64,000 bases of DNA from contig NZ_JACICY010000012.1 in assembly GCF_014196055.1 (NCBI RefSeq), forward strand, positions 1 to 64,000, in the 5' to 3' direction. The position numbers were made by a program, and so were the translations under genes. The notes beneath the pieces are model-generated. The model did no database searches. It was not told the DNA's origin and worked only from the letters and a program-made list of their open reading frames with translations. Positions 8,002 to 17,762 of this stretch are shown piece after piece. The first letter of the stretch is position 1. Each line of letters opens with the position of its first letter. This DNA comes from Novosphingobium hassiacum. GTDB lineage: Bacteria; Pseudomonadota; Alphaproteobacteria; Sphingomonadales; Sphingomonadaceae.

Positions 8002-10239
8002 TCAATTGGGGACCATGCCCGCGAGCTCACGGATCAGCTTGGTCATCGGTTCACGAAGAGGTTCGTGTCGCCGGATCCAAAGCCGACGTAGGAGTTCTTC
8101 CGGCACATAAGCATCGTATTTCTCAACTACGAGATTTTCCACGAACCGACCCAAGTCTTCTATCGGAGGGCAACCATCGAGCGATGCTATCACATCAACA
8201 GCGTCATCGATTGGACAACCGGTCAAAGTGATTCCGACATCGAATGTCTCGCAGGCGAAGCCCATTGACGTGAGCAGCACGGCGAGCAGAGCATTTGCTG
8301 ATGTACCTCGCCAAGTAAGGACGTGCGTCGCGGAGCCCGCATCGATGAAGTGGGATTTCTGTAGAACGAGCTGGGCGAAGGCCGCGCGGCCCGCTGCCAA
8401 GAATTCTTTGGCATTGTCGTCGAGATAGTCTGGGAGTTCATGGCTCAGAAAAACAGCCAGCATTTCCGCTGCGAGGCGGTCATGGACAGGCTCTTGACCG
8501 AGGCGATCGAACTTTGGAACACGCCCCGCGCTATGTGCTACGACTTCAACAACCTTCGCTCTGTCATCCACATCGGTTGCCCGCCAACGACGTCCCGCAA
8601 ACCCAATTATTGATCCGACAACAAGCGCGTTGACGATCGGCAGCGTTCCAAGTGTTCGTCCGGTATGGACAAGGCGCCATTCCTCGTCAGTCGCGAAGTT
8701 GGCATAAAATTCTCGCGATGCAGTTAGCCTTTCACCTTCTGCGCCGAGCATTAGCGAACCGTCGGGTGCTTGCTCAATCAATGCCGCATCGCCATTGCCC
8801 ATTCCTCGGAGCAGGTCGACGAAATCGGTCTTCGTGAGTGTTGTGAATGGTCCTTGTCGGCATAAGGTCAGGTACAGTTTCCCGGCGCTGAGGGCACCCA
8901 ACTGGACGATCAATGACAGAATCTGGTGGACACTGACCGAGAGCAGTGCCGGGTCGGTTTCAGGGGGCTCAACGAACTTCGATCGAAGCAGGTTCAGAGC
9001 GGCCACGGCCTGGATTACGGGAAAGTGCAATTTGTCCAGCGGATCTGCGTCCGCAGCTGGATATGGTTCACGCAAATAATTTCGGAAGATCGCGCTGGAT
9101 CCCTCACGCCGACCTGACCGGCCTAGCCGTTGCCGTAATGATGCGAGCGAGCGCGGCGCGCCAAGCTGCGACACTGCAACGACCGAACCTATATCGATAC
9201 CGAGTTCCAACGTGGTTGTCGCAACTGCCGTAGTTGGCAGGCGTCCGTCCTTCAATCGCAGCTCGAGTTCCTCTCGCAAGCCTTTGCTCAAACTGCCATG
9301 ATGAGGGAAGAACTCGTTTGGCACATGCGCATTCTCGCTGATCATGCGGAGGCGGTCGGCTAAGGTTTCGACATTGGCCCGAGAACCGGCAAAGAAGAGG
9401 TTGTTGCTCCCACGTAGAGCTTCAAATGCGTGTTGAGCGATCTTAGCCAATGCGGATCCAGCGAGCGGATCATCAATCATCACATCACCGCTAGGATCGC
9501 CTTCGGGTGGTTCCACATAAGTCCGGACTTGCACCTTAAGCGGTGGGGCGCCGCCTGCAACTGCAAGGATTTGCGCTGGCTTTGGCGCGGTTCCGCTCAA
9601 CCATCGCGCGGCAAATTCGAGATCGCCTATTGTAGCCGACAATCCCACTCGCCGTGGTCGCCGATCATTGAGTAACTCGATCCGATTGAGCAAGCTCGAC
9701 AGGTGCAGACCTCTTGGTCCCTGAAGAAAGGAATGAAGTTCGTCGATGATGATTGCATCGAGCACGCCGAAAAGCGCTTCCGCAGTTGCTGGGCGCCGCA
9801 ACAGCATCGCCTCGATCGATTCTGGGGTAATCAGCACCACGCCGGCGGGCGCCTTCATGACCTTGGTCTTGGGGCCTTGCGGAGCGTCGCCGTGCCAGCG
9901 AACAAGTGGTAATTCGATCTTATCGCACAGATCCTCAAGACGGCGGAACTGATCGTTGATCAATGCCTTGAGCGGTGCGACGTAAAGAATGGCGACACCA
10001 GGCTGCTCACGCGTCGCTGAAGAGCCGAGGAGCGGCAAGAAGGCAGCTTCGGTTTTGCCGGCAGCAGTCGCGGCTGAAATCAGGACGTCCTCGTCGCTGC
10101 CACAGATTGCAGCAATTGCCTGCTCTTGCACATCTCGCAAACGAGACCAGCCCTGCTGTCTGACCCAGCGCTGGATCTGCGGATGAAGCAGATCGAACCC
10201 GGAACCGCCTTCAGAGCTCGAACGTGGCAAGCTGATCAT
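8002..10239 (-). CDS. sngC: Shango helicase-type DEAD/DEAH-box (Lhr/BrxHI-like) helicase
   Basis: 745 aa from the ATG at 10239; an upstream start at 10293 is possible. Superfamily 2 motifs are intact: AATAAGKT (56-63, motif I), DELH (166-169, motif II), SAT (201-203, motif III) and QRLGRSGR (370-377, motif VI). The C-terminal half, after about residue 400, resembles Lhr/BrxHI helicases. It overlaps the end of the ATPase gene and is the last gene of the operon. Shango systems consist of a TerB protein, an ATPase and a helicase, the same three in the same order as here. BREX type 2 has a similar helicase-ATPase pair but no PglX/PglZ is present here. Likely role: ATP-driven unwinding of invading DNA. 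Confidence 0.75.
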   Translation of the reverse strand: MISLPRSSSEGGSGFDLLHPQIQRWVRQQGWSRLRDVQEQAIAAICGSDEDVLISAATAAGKTEAAFLPLLGSSATREQPGVAILYVAPLKALINDQFRRLEDLCDKIELPLVRWHGDAPQGPKTKVMKAPAGVVLITPESIEAMLLRRPATAEALFGVLDAIIIDELHSFLQGPRGLHLSSLLNRIELLNDRRPRRVGLSATIGDLEFAARWLSGTAPKPAQILAVAGGAPPLKVQVRTYVEPPEGDPSGDVMIDDPLAGSALAKIAQHAFEALRGSNNLFFAGSRANVETLADRLRMISENAHVPNEFFPHHGSLSKGLREELELRLKDGRLPTTAVATTTLELGIDIGSVVAVSQLGAPRSLASLRQRLGRSGRREGSSAIFRNYLREPYPAADADPLDKLHFPVIQAVAALNLLRSKFVEPPETDPALLSVSVHQILSLIVQLGALSAGKLYLTLCRQGPFTTLTKTDFVDLLRGMGNGDAALIEQAPDGSLMLGAEGERLTASREFYANFATDEEWRLVHTGRTLGTLPIVNALVVGSIIGFAGRRWRATDVDDRAKVVEVVAHSAGRVPKFDRLGQEPVHDRLAAEMLAVFLSHELPDYLDDNAKEFLAAGRAAFAQLVLQKSHFIDAGSATHVLTWRGTSANALLAVLLTSMGFACETFDVGITLTGCPIDDAVDVIASLDGCPPIEDLGRFVENLVVEKYDAYVPEELLRRLWIRRHEPLREPMTKLIRELAGMVPN

Positions 10240-11515
10240 CGCCGTCAATTGCAGTGGCAACGTCTTCGCCAGGATCGTCATCCACCGAAACACTTCCGAT
10301 CAACGTTCGCCAATCGAGACCAGGGTTCTGCTCCAAGATTGCAAGGAGCTGGACGAAAGCCTTGATGGTGTTGCGGGGCGTCCGGAAATAGGCTTCGCCA
10401 ATGCGTTGGCTGCAATGCGCCATGAATGCGTCGAGTGCTTCATCCGGTACGAGATGGTTCGCCGGGTCACCTAAAGCAAAGATCGCACGGATGTTGCCTA
10501 ACAGGATCAAAAATTCTTCAGGCGAAAGATTCTGCAAACGCACAACTGGTCCGCTCAAGTCCACTAACCCGGGTGTGGCAAACTGGTTCTCTGCAAGACG
10601 GGATTGCAGGGCCTCATAGCTGTAGAGCCCGCGACGGCTGTCCATGAGGAATTCAGGCGTGCCACCAAAAACGAAGCCAAGCCCTTCGGAATTGCCCTGA
10701 AGCATATCGTTGACCATGCGCAGGATCTGCTCAAAATTTTGGTTTCGTGCTTGGGAGCTCTGCAATTTATAGATGTTGACCATCTCGTCGAACACGACAA
10801 GCAATCCGGTGTAGCCAGCGAGACGAGTGAAGCAAGCAAGGAGCTTCAAGCTGTCGTAAACATCGGCGTCGTCGATGATTGATCGCACCCCTAGAGCTTG
10901 CCGCGCCTCGGTTTTCGTCGGAAACTCAGCGCGCAGCCAACGCAGTGCCGAATTCTTCAAGGCCTCGTTACCATCCTCACTGCCCTGCCAGTAACTCTTG
11001 AGCACATGTGCAAAATCGTGACCGCCCACCAGCTCTTGGATCGAAGCGAGCCGTTCATCGATGACCTGTTCCACGGGCCGTTTTTCGGTGTGCGCCACCT
11101 TCACGCAGTCGCTAATGAAGCGTTCGACAACGCTGGGTAGTGCGCCGCCATCCGGTTTGGTCCGTGTCGCCATGTTGCGGATCGCTTCAGCATAAAGTCC
11201 GCGCGCCTGACCGCCGGTCGCGTGAATGCGACGATCGGGAGCTAGGTCGGCGTGAATGGTAACGCACCGACGTTCCAGCGCGATGAGCCGCACGAGGCTC
11301 AGGAAGAAGGTTTTACCGGCACCGTATTCGCCGATGACGAACCTGCATGATGAACCGCCGTCGGCAATCCGGTCTATGTCCTTGATCAGAGCTCCAACCT
11401 CAAGCATCCGCCCGACCTGAATGTGCTGCAAGCCCACCCGCGGGACAACGCCAGCAGCGAGTGCTTGGACTATTGTGTCGCGGTCGCGAGGCCGAATTGG
11501 TGTTCGCTCGGTCAT
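10211..11515 (-). CDS. sngB: Shango ATPase, BrxD/DUF2791-type P-loop protein
   Basis: 434 aa from MTERTPIRPRDRD, whose ATG overlaps the stop of the TerB gene in an ATGA, implying coupled translation. P-loop GEYGAGKT at 62-69 and Walker B VVFDE at 240-244 are intact. The N-terminal IVQALAAGVVPRVGLQHIQVGR and the overall length fit the BrxD/DUF2791 ATP-binding family (about 430-450 aa). In established systems this family partners an Lhr-like helicase (BREX type 2, Shango). Here it sits exactly between the TerB protein and the helicase. It probably loads or times the helicase; that is inference. Confidence 0.75.
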   Translation of the reverse strand: MTERTPIRPRDRDTIVQALAAGVVPRVGLQHIQVGRMLEVGALIKDIDRIADGGSSCRFVIGEYGAGKTFFLSLVRLIALERRCVTIHADLAPDRRIHATGGQARGLYAEAIRNMATRTKPDGGALPSVVERFISDCVKVAHTEKRPVEQVIDERLASIQELVGGHDFAHVLKSYWQGSEDGNEALKNSALRWLRAEFPTKTEARQALGVRSIIDDADVYDSLKLLACFTRLAGYTGLLVVFDEMVNIYKLQSSQARNQNFEQILRMVNDMLQGNSEGLGFVFGGTPEFLMDSRRGLYSYEALQSRLAENQFATPGLVDLSGPVVRLQNLSPEEFLILLGNIRAIFALGDPANHLVPDEALDAFMAHCSQRIGEAYFRTPRNTIKAFVQLLAILEQNPGLDWRTLIGSVSVDDDPGEDVATAIDGDDQLATFEL

Positions 11516-14500
11516 GCGTAAGCCATGCTCCTGATTTTCTCGATAAGGTGCGGTTGAATCGAAACGATATCTTCGCATTCGATCGCGATGTCGTCGAGGG
11601 CGTCAAAAGCCCAATCGTTTATGGTTTCAATGGCTCCGTCGGGAAGCAGCCGTTGTGTACGACAAAGGGCCTCAAAAGTTTCGGCTTCAACCGGTTGTTC
11701 CGCGAGCTGCAGAAGTACGTGCGAGTGTGCGGCATCAAGGCCAGGCAGGCTCCGTTCATCTGGCTGAGTTTGGGCCGCAGGTTGTGTCGAGACCACTTCC
11801 TCTTCACGGAAAATGTTCGACAGCATGCTCGCAACAGCGGTTGTCTCCTGCCGAAGCCGCTCCAATCTCTCGCCATCAACAGCGTGCGTCGGTTTGTTGG
11901 TGCTTGCGCGTTGCGATCGAGGGCTGTCTACTCCCGCGTGCAGCCTCGCATAAACCTCGTCCTGTGACTTCCCAAGTGACTTGTAGAGCCCTTCCAGAAA
12001 GCGGACTTCGGAAGGCAATACGCGTTGATCAGCAAGGATTGCGCGAACGGCAGTGGTCAACACCCGGTCTTTCTCAGCCTCAGGCAGCGCAAGCAGCCGA
12101 GTGGTCGCAGCGCGCATTTTTGAAGGATTCGATGCCAACGCCTGTGCGTGAGCGCGCAATCTATGATGGTCGCTCGAATCCAGCCCTGCAATTTGTGCGA
12201 CGTCTTCGAGGATCACGCTCATTTCCGCGTCGACGACCTGGTCGTCTGCCTTTGCAGCTAGAACCGCAATTTCGACCATCGTGCGGGCCGAACGGTACTC
12301 ATCACGGTCTTGATGCGCCTTCATCGGCTTAGCCATTTCGAACAGGCACAACATTGTGTCGTCGCTTAGAGTGGGGGCTGGGCCAAATCGCTTGTCTGGT
12401 TCGAAGCCGATATGCATTGCATCTAGGATTTCTGGCAGGCGCTTGGACAAGAACGCCCTTCGATCTTCGGCCAGCGGCCCTGGTTTCCCTGCCAGCACTT
12501 CCAATACTTCACCAAGAGGCTTCTGCGCCAAACCGTCTTTGCTCGTTCCGTCAAATAGGCGAGTTCGCGCTGCCGTGAGGATTGTCTTGGCGCTATCATC
12601 CAGCGCCTCAGCTGGACAAAGTGCAGCAGCGAGCAAGGTCGCACGCTCTTCTGGATTTCGGCCTAGGAACCGGCTGAGCGGGTCGAGTGCCTCAGTGCAT
12701 TCCGTCAGCAAAGCTTCCAGCTTGGTTACAGGCCCTGCGATAGCTCCAATATCAGGCAAGTCCTCTATATCGGCTTGAGCGTTGAACTCGCTGCTTGCTG
12801 CTCGATAATTGAATTGCAGACGCGTTTTACCTCCGCGGACCTTGATGCCGTCGGGGAACCGTTCGGTGAAGCGATAGCGCCACAACGCGCAGAACTGATC
12901 AAAGCAGCGACTAACGGCGGTTCGCGGATAGAGCTGCGGATGCGTCAAAGCCCAGCACAAAGCGTCATCGGGGTCTATTGCTACCCCGTCACGGACTTTG
13001 CGCCCAAGCCGCACCCGGATGCCAATGGGGATTTCCCAACCTCGCCGCATGTCGAGCGAGATTGCATTGTCCATGGGTGCAATGTTGAAGACCAGTTCGC
13101 CGGCCTCAATCAGCGCGCCGCAATAATTGCGGAATGAGTGGTTGTCGCCATAGAGATCAAGCAGGCGTCGCGCTTCCGCAAGGATCGCGTGTGCATCCTT
13201 CTCGCTCTTCTCCGCGATCAAGCGACGCTCGAGCCCATAGAAATAGACGAAAACGTACCCCATGGGTGCGTTTGGCGCGCACCGCCCGGAAGCCAGCCAT
13301 TCTAGATATGCTCGACGTGCTGAGGGCGTTAATTCGCTATAGTTCGGCCAGTAACCCAGAGTGGTCCCCAGCGAGTCTGGATCGGACGCGACCGACAGCG
13401 TCGGATCCACAAGTGCTCGATGGTTCAACCGTCGATCGGCTTTCCCGTAGTAAAGGAGCTCACCTTGGAATTTGATCCCTGCCACCTCCACCGCGGTTGG
13501 CTCGGAGATCCAATGCGCAGCTGGTGCAGGAGCGAATGGCTTGGCGAGCTTCGCGATGAAGCTTTGAGACGTTTCCCTTCTCGGGGCGGGCAATGACTGA
13601 GGCTTCGCCGTCGAGACTGGCCGATGGCCGTAACCAACGGCCGCCATTCGCGCATCGTCTAGCTTGGTATGGGCATACCCACGAACATAAAACTGACCAT
13701 CCCTACCCAGTTTGATGCCAGGTTCGATTTCAGCCCAGCTCTCTTTGGGGCCGCTGTACGCTACGGGTTGGGGAGAATTGTTGGAAAAGCCGACGGTTGC
13801 CTCGTTTGAGCTAATGGCCTGTGAAGATGCGACTGCTCCTCGGCGCCGTTGCGCATAATTCTCAGCCTGTGCCCTAGTAATGAATGTATAGCCACCGGAC
13901 ATGAAGCGACCATCCGAGGTTGGAGTGACATCGTATTTGTCAGCCCTAGTACTCATCGAAGGGACGCGATTTTCTGAGGCCTGCTCCTCTGAGGCTGGAT
14001 CTGCCCGCCCTTCGATAGCAGCGTTTCTCCGCTCGCCATCGTTCTCTTCAATTGATCGCCGCGAAAAACGTCGATCCTCGGTGACGCCGAACTGGTAGGC
14101 TTCCCGGTAACTGCCGAATGCCACTCCAACACATTCGAAGCTCCCGTCCGGCAAACGCAGCACACCATTCTGGTCGCGGGCTGGCCGCTCGTGCAGAGCT
14201 TGAAGGTCATCTTCGGACGACATGCCGACCGGGCCGGACGCTGAATTGGCCGCCTCGGGTGTTTCGCCATATCGGTTCCTCCCCTGTTCGCCCCGCAGCG
14301 CCATGAGTCCAAGAGAAATGGCCAATAAGGCCATCCCCACCAGCGGTTGGATGAAAAGCGCTGCATAGCCAGCGATGTTGATCGAAACGAGCCAACCACT
14401 TCTACCTTGGTCATGTAGGCGGCGCACCTGCAGTGCAAACCATGGCACTGCTGTAACTGCCCACCAGAAAACGTATGCCAGCGCCCAAGTCGGAGTTGCT

Positions 14501-14649
14501 TTGGAGCCTGATTCCGCGCTGAGGCCGGTAAGAAGGACCGTGGTGACAAATACAGCAACCGAAAGTGCAAAGAACCACCAAAACTCGCGCGCGCTCGCAC
14601 GTCCGGAAAAGTCCGAGTACTTTCGAAAAGGTGTTAACGCGTTGTGCAT
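11512..14649 (-). CDS. sngA: Shango TerB protein with an N-terminal DUF805 membrane domain
   Basis: 1045 aa from the ATG at 14649, chosen because AGGTGA lies 11 bases upstream; a GTG at 14664 would add 5 residues. Residues 1-130 are a DUF805 membrane domain (FSGRASAREFWWFF, VRRLHDQGRSGW, GRNRYG) with about four hydrophobic segments. Residues 165-340 carry three spaced copies of a DGxF...G...A motif (168-186, 246-265, 317-337). From about 380 comes a TerB-N domain (YWPNYSELTPSARRAYLEWLASG), then a TerB domain (about 770-900) and a TerB-C-like end. TerB proteins are thought to act at the inner membrane; here a membrane anchor is built in. It starts 38 bases after the SbcC stop, in the same operon. 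Confidence 0.75.
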   Translation of the reverse strand: MHNALTPFRKYSDFSGRASAREFWWFFALSVAVFVTTVLLTGLSAESGSKATPTWALAYVFWWAVTAVPWFALQVRRLHDQGRSGWLVSINIAGYAALFIQPLVGMALLAISLGLMALRGEQGRNRYGETPEAANSASGPVGMSSEDDLQALHERPARDQNGVLRLPDGSFECVGVAFGSYREAYQFGVTEDRRFSRRSIEENDGERRNAAIEGRADPASEEQASENRVPSMSTRADKYDVTPTSDGRFMSGGYTFITRAQAENYAQRRRGAVASSQAISSNEATVGFSNNSPQPVAYSGPKESWAEIEPGIKLGRDGQFYVRGYAHTKLDDARMAAVGYGHRPVSTAKPQSLPAPRRETSQSFIAKLAKPFAPAPAAHWISEPTAVEVAGIKFQGELLYYGKADRRLNHRALVDPTLSVASDPDSLGTTLGYWPNYSELTPSARRAYLEWLASGRCAPNAPMGYVFVYFYGLERRLIAEKSEKDAHAILAEARRLLDLYGDNHSFRNYCGALIEAGELVFNIAPMDNAISLDMRRGWEIPIGIRVRLGRKVRDGVAIDPDDALCWALTHPQLYPRTAVSRCFDQFCALWRYRFTERFPDGIKVRGGKTRLQFNYRAASSEFNAQADIEDLPDIGAIAGPVTKLEALLTECTEALDPLSRFLGRNPEERATLLAAALCPAEALDDSAKTILTAARTRLFDGTSKDGLAQKPLGEVLEVLAGKPGPLAEDRRAFLSKRLPEILDAMHIGFEPDKRFGPAPTLSDDTMLCLFEMAKPMKAHQDRDEYRSARTMVEIAVLAAKADDQVVDAEMSVILEDVAQIAGLDSSDHHRLRAHAQALASNPSKMRAATTRLLALPEAEKDRVLTTAVRAILADQRVLPSEVRFLEGLYKSLGKSQDEVYARLHAGVDSPRSQRASTNKPTHAVDGERLERLRQETTAVASMLSNIFREEEVVSTQPAAQTQPDERSLPGLDAAHSHVLLQLAEQPVEAETFEALCRTQRLLPDGAIETINDWAFDALDDIAIECEDIVSIQPHLIEKIRSMAYA

Positions 14650-14687
14650 GCAGCTGAAATTCACCTATGCTGCGGCAATGTCAAACA

Positions 14688-17600
14688 TCACTGCAATCTT
14701 GACTCAATGACACTTCCATTCACGCCTTTTCGAACGCTGAAGCCATTGGGAACAGCCTGCTGAACCAGCGGCACATGTGAAATCAATCCGACGGATCGGC
14801 GGTCACCCACGATGTCTTGCAGGACCTGCAGAACCTGATCCAGCGTGCCAGCGTCGTTCTCGGTATCCAAACTGCCGAAGCCTTCATCGATGAAGATTGT
14901 GTCGAGCCTTATGGCTCCGTGGGTCATTTCAACAACATCAGAAAGGCCAAGCGCCAGAGAGAGCGCTGCGATGAACGTTTCGCCCCCCGACAGCGTTATG
15001 ATCTCACGTGCCCGGCCCGTTTGGATATCGTGAACGCGCACATCGAGGCCGCGCTTCGATCGCCCGCCGACACTCACAGTGTCCCGCTCGAACCGATATC
15101 GACCACCGGTCATCGGATCGAGTCTCAGATTTGCGGCTTCCAGGACTTGGTCGAACATGGCGCCGATGGCAAACGTCTCAAGGGTGGTCCGCAACTCGTT
15201 TTGCCCATCGAAGGCTTCGGCCAGACCGCGCAACGAGCCGGACGATTGCTCGAGGCTCTGCAGGTTCTTCAATTCGTCGGCCAAACTGGTCTGCAGCTCC
15301 AGAAGCGAGCGATGCTTCTGCTGTGCTTCGGCGCTATGCCTTGAGGCATCGTTAGCCGTTGCCTGCGCTTGATTGCAGCTGAGCCGGAACGGCTCCATAG
15401 CGGGTCGCTGCGCACTGCCGACCGCATTCCTTGCCGCTATTTGCCGTCCCCGCGCTGCCGCCAGATCCTTGTCGAATTCGACAATCGACCCTTCCAGCTC
15501 CCCGATCAAATCGATGTCGGGAATGGCAGCGCGATAAGCATCTTCGGAAATCCCGAGCTCGATCAGTCGCGACTCGAATTCAGCCTGCTTCCTTTCGACT
15601 GCATCCGCACAATCGTTGAGCGAAGCCGAGGCGTTCTGAAGGACGGCCTCGGCCTTGATCCGAGCGGCCTGGGAACTCTGTTGTTGCTCCAGGGCGTCAG
15701 CGATCGCTTTTTTGCGCCGATCGAGATCGGCTCTTGCGGCGTCAATTGCGGCCTGCAGCACCGTAGCGTCGCGCAGCGTCTCCGGAACGGAAGCGATGCG
15801 ATCAGCATAACCTTGGCGGGACAAGGCTTCGGCAGTCGTTGCGTCGCCCAAAGTGGAATTGGCTTGCTGAAGCTTGGTCGCGGCTGTCAGCTTGCGATCA
15901 CGCAGTTCGTCCACCTCCTTTGCGAGGAGGGTCACATCGGCGACGCCGCCAAGCTTTTCGATTGCGGCGAGGGCATGCTGATACTCGGTGTCGATCTCGC
16001 TGATGCCGCGCTGCGGCACCACAAGATCTGATACTGTCGCCTGGCGCGCCTCCAGCGTTGCCTTGGTCGAACTGGCGCGCGATTGAGCCTCGCGATCAAT
16101 TTTCGCGGCAGCGATGGAAGCGGACTGCGCCCCTCGCCATGCTTTCTCCAGAAGGCCCGCATCACCTGTCCCGTGAGCAGGTTGAGGATGATCGCTGCCG
16201 CCGCAGACCGGGCAAGGCACACCGTCTTCCAGCCGCTCGGCAAGAACGCTCGCCTGGGCGGAAATGTAGTCGCTTTCGCGCGCGGCTTCCTCTTCACCGG
16301 CGTGATGATATCGGGTTTGCGCGTCCAATGCCGCAGCTGCTGCAGCGTCGTACTCAGCCTGCGCCTTCTCCAGTGCCTGGGTGGCACTAAGATGTGCATG
16401 CGCGCCATCAAGTTCGATCTTCAGCTTATCGCGCCGCCCGATCAAACCCTGCCGCTCAAGAGCATCGCGTTGCGCAGCAGCAAAGGCGGCGGACTTTTCC
16501 TCGAAGGTCCGCTCGGCCTGCTGTTGATCCAAGGCGGCCTGGTCATGCCCCTGCTTCGCACTGTCCAAAGCGCCCAGAGCCTTTTCATGCTCCGTGAGGC
16601 GCTCGGCTGAATCGACCAACACTTGCTTGTGGCGGCCCATTTCGTCGACCTTGCGCGCCAAGGTCTCGATTTCATGTTCCTGGGACCGCAGGTCGGCCAG
16701 CAAAGCAATCGCAGCCGATGCTGCGTCGCGGGCATGAACTTCTGCGTCGCTGGCGCTGGCCTTGGCGGTTACGGCCGCAGCATGGCGCTTACGAGCGTCC
16801 GTCAGACTACTGTCGAGATCTGCCATGCGTCGTGCCAGCTCCGCACGGGACTTACGCGCGCGGACGGCATCGAATTCAAGAAGCTTGCCTTCCAGCTGTT
16901 CCAGCGCAGCGCCAGCGGCTTCCACTTCTACAAACAGTTTTTCTTGGGAAACCGCTGCTGCAAAGGCATTGTTTGCCAAGGTGAGCACCGCCGATGTCTC
17001 GGCGACAGCCAACTGGCTGAGTTCGTATTGCTCAAGCGCGGACGCAATCCCGGCGCGGAGTTCATCCGAGCTGGCAAAGCCTTCTGCCGCGAGACGCTGC
17101 CCGTTCAAACGATAGCCGTCTTCGATCTCGCGCCGGATATCAGCAGCGTCCACTTTGAGTTTTTCCGTTAACTTCCGGTACAGTGACACGTCGAACAGTT
17201 CGCGCAGGATCTCGAGCCGGTCCTTGCTGTTAGAAACGAGGAACCTTTCAAAGCGGCCTTGCGGGAGCAGCACGATCTGACGAAACTGCTGAGCGCCGTA
17301 GCCGAGTAGCTCCTCAACAAGCCGCGCGACATCGCCGACCTTGCGCTCGGCGAGCGGGACGCCGCAGCAGTCGGGGCTCACATCGTCGATTGCGACTGAT
17401 GACACGTCGAAGAGCCAGGCTGCATGCGGCTGCATGGTTTGCCCTTCCCCTCTGGTCTTCGGGCGGGGCTGGTCGGGGCACCGCCGGACGTAATAGCGCT
17501 TGGTACCAAGCTCGAACTGCAGGGTTACTTCGGTCAACAGATCGTCGGGTGCAAAGTCCGAACGCATCGTGCCGATGCCCTGTTCTTCCTTCGCACCTTC

Positions 17601-17762
17601 GCCGAACAGGGCAAAGGCGATCGCGCTGAAGATCGACGACTTGCCCGATCCCGTCGGTCCGTAGATCCCGAAAAGACCAGCGTCCGTGGCTTCGCGGAAA
17701 TCGATGCTCTCGGTGCCGCCGTACGGTCCAAAAGCACTCAAGGTCAGCTTGATCGGCCTCAT
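14688..17762 (-). CDS. sbcC: SbcC-type exonuclease ATPase subunit
   Basis: 1024 aa, normal SbcC length. N-terminal Walker A GPTGSGKS near residue 34-41, Q-loop LLPQGRFERFL near 165, long coiled coils, a zinc hook CPVC near residue 515, then signature LSGGETFIAALSLAL and Walker B TIFIDEGFGSLD near 905-965, and an H-loop ISHV. With SbcD it should form the Rad50-Mre11-type nuclease that cuts hairpins and protein-blocked DNA ends. Its start overlaps the SbcD stop (ATGA) and it ends 38 bases before the Shango TerB gene. It is thus the second gene of a five-gene operon. Most sphingomonads also have chromosomal DNA repair nucleases, so this copy is likely specialised for defence. Confidence 0.93.
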   Translation of the reverse strand: MRPIKLTLSAFGPYGGTESIDFREATDAGLFGIYGPTGSGKSSIFSAIAFALFGEGAKEEQGIGTMRSDFAPDDLLTEVTLQFELGTKRYYVRRCPDQPRPKTRGEGQTMQPHAAWLFDVSSVAIDDVSPDCCGVPLAERKVGDVARLVEELLGYGAQQFRQIVLLPQGRFERFLVSNSKDRLEILRELFDVSLYRKLTEKLKVDAADIRREIEDGYRLNGQRLAAEGFASSDELRAGIASALEQYELSQLAVAETSAVLTLANNAFAAAVSQEKLFVEVEAAGAALEQLEGKLLEFDAVRARKSRAELARRMADLDSSLTDARKRHAAAVTAKASASDAEVHARDAASAAIALLADLRSQEHEIETLARKVDEMGRHKQVLVDSAERLTEHEKALGALDSAKQGHDQAALDQQQAERTFEEKSAAFAAAQRDALERQGLIGRRDKLKIELDGAHAHLSATQALEKAQAEYDAAAAAALDAQTRYHHAGEEEAARESDYISAQASVLAERLEDGVPCPVCGGSDHPQPAHGTGDAGLLEKAWRGAQSASIAAAKIDREAQSRASSTKATLEARQATVSDLVVPQRGISEIDTEYQHALAAIEKLGGVADVTLLAKEVDELRDRKLTAATKLQQANSTLGDATTAEALSRQGYADRIASVPETLRDATVLQAAIDAARADLDRRKKAIADALEQQQSSQAARIKAEAVLQNASASLNDCADAVERKQAEFESRLIELGISEDAYRAAIPDIDLIGELEGSIVEFDKDLAAARGRQIAARNAVGSAQRPAMEPFRLSCNQAQATANDASRHSAEAQQKHRSLLELQTSLADELKNLQSLEQSSGSLRGLAEAFDGQNELRTTLETFAIGAMFDQVLEAANLRLDPMTGGRYRFERDTVSVGGRSKRGLDVRVHDIQTGRAREIITLSGGETFIAALSLALGLSDVVEMTHGAIRLDTIFIDEGFGSLDTENDAGTLDQVLQVLQDIVGDRRSVGLISHVPLVQQAVPNGFSVRKGVNGSVIESRLQ

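Noticed and set aside
8002..11515. Assignment of the helicase-ATPase pair to BREX type 2
   Set aside because: PglW, PglX, PglY and PglZ are absent; a TerB protein in the same operon fits Shango instead.
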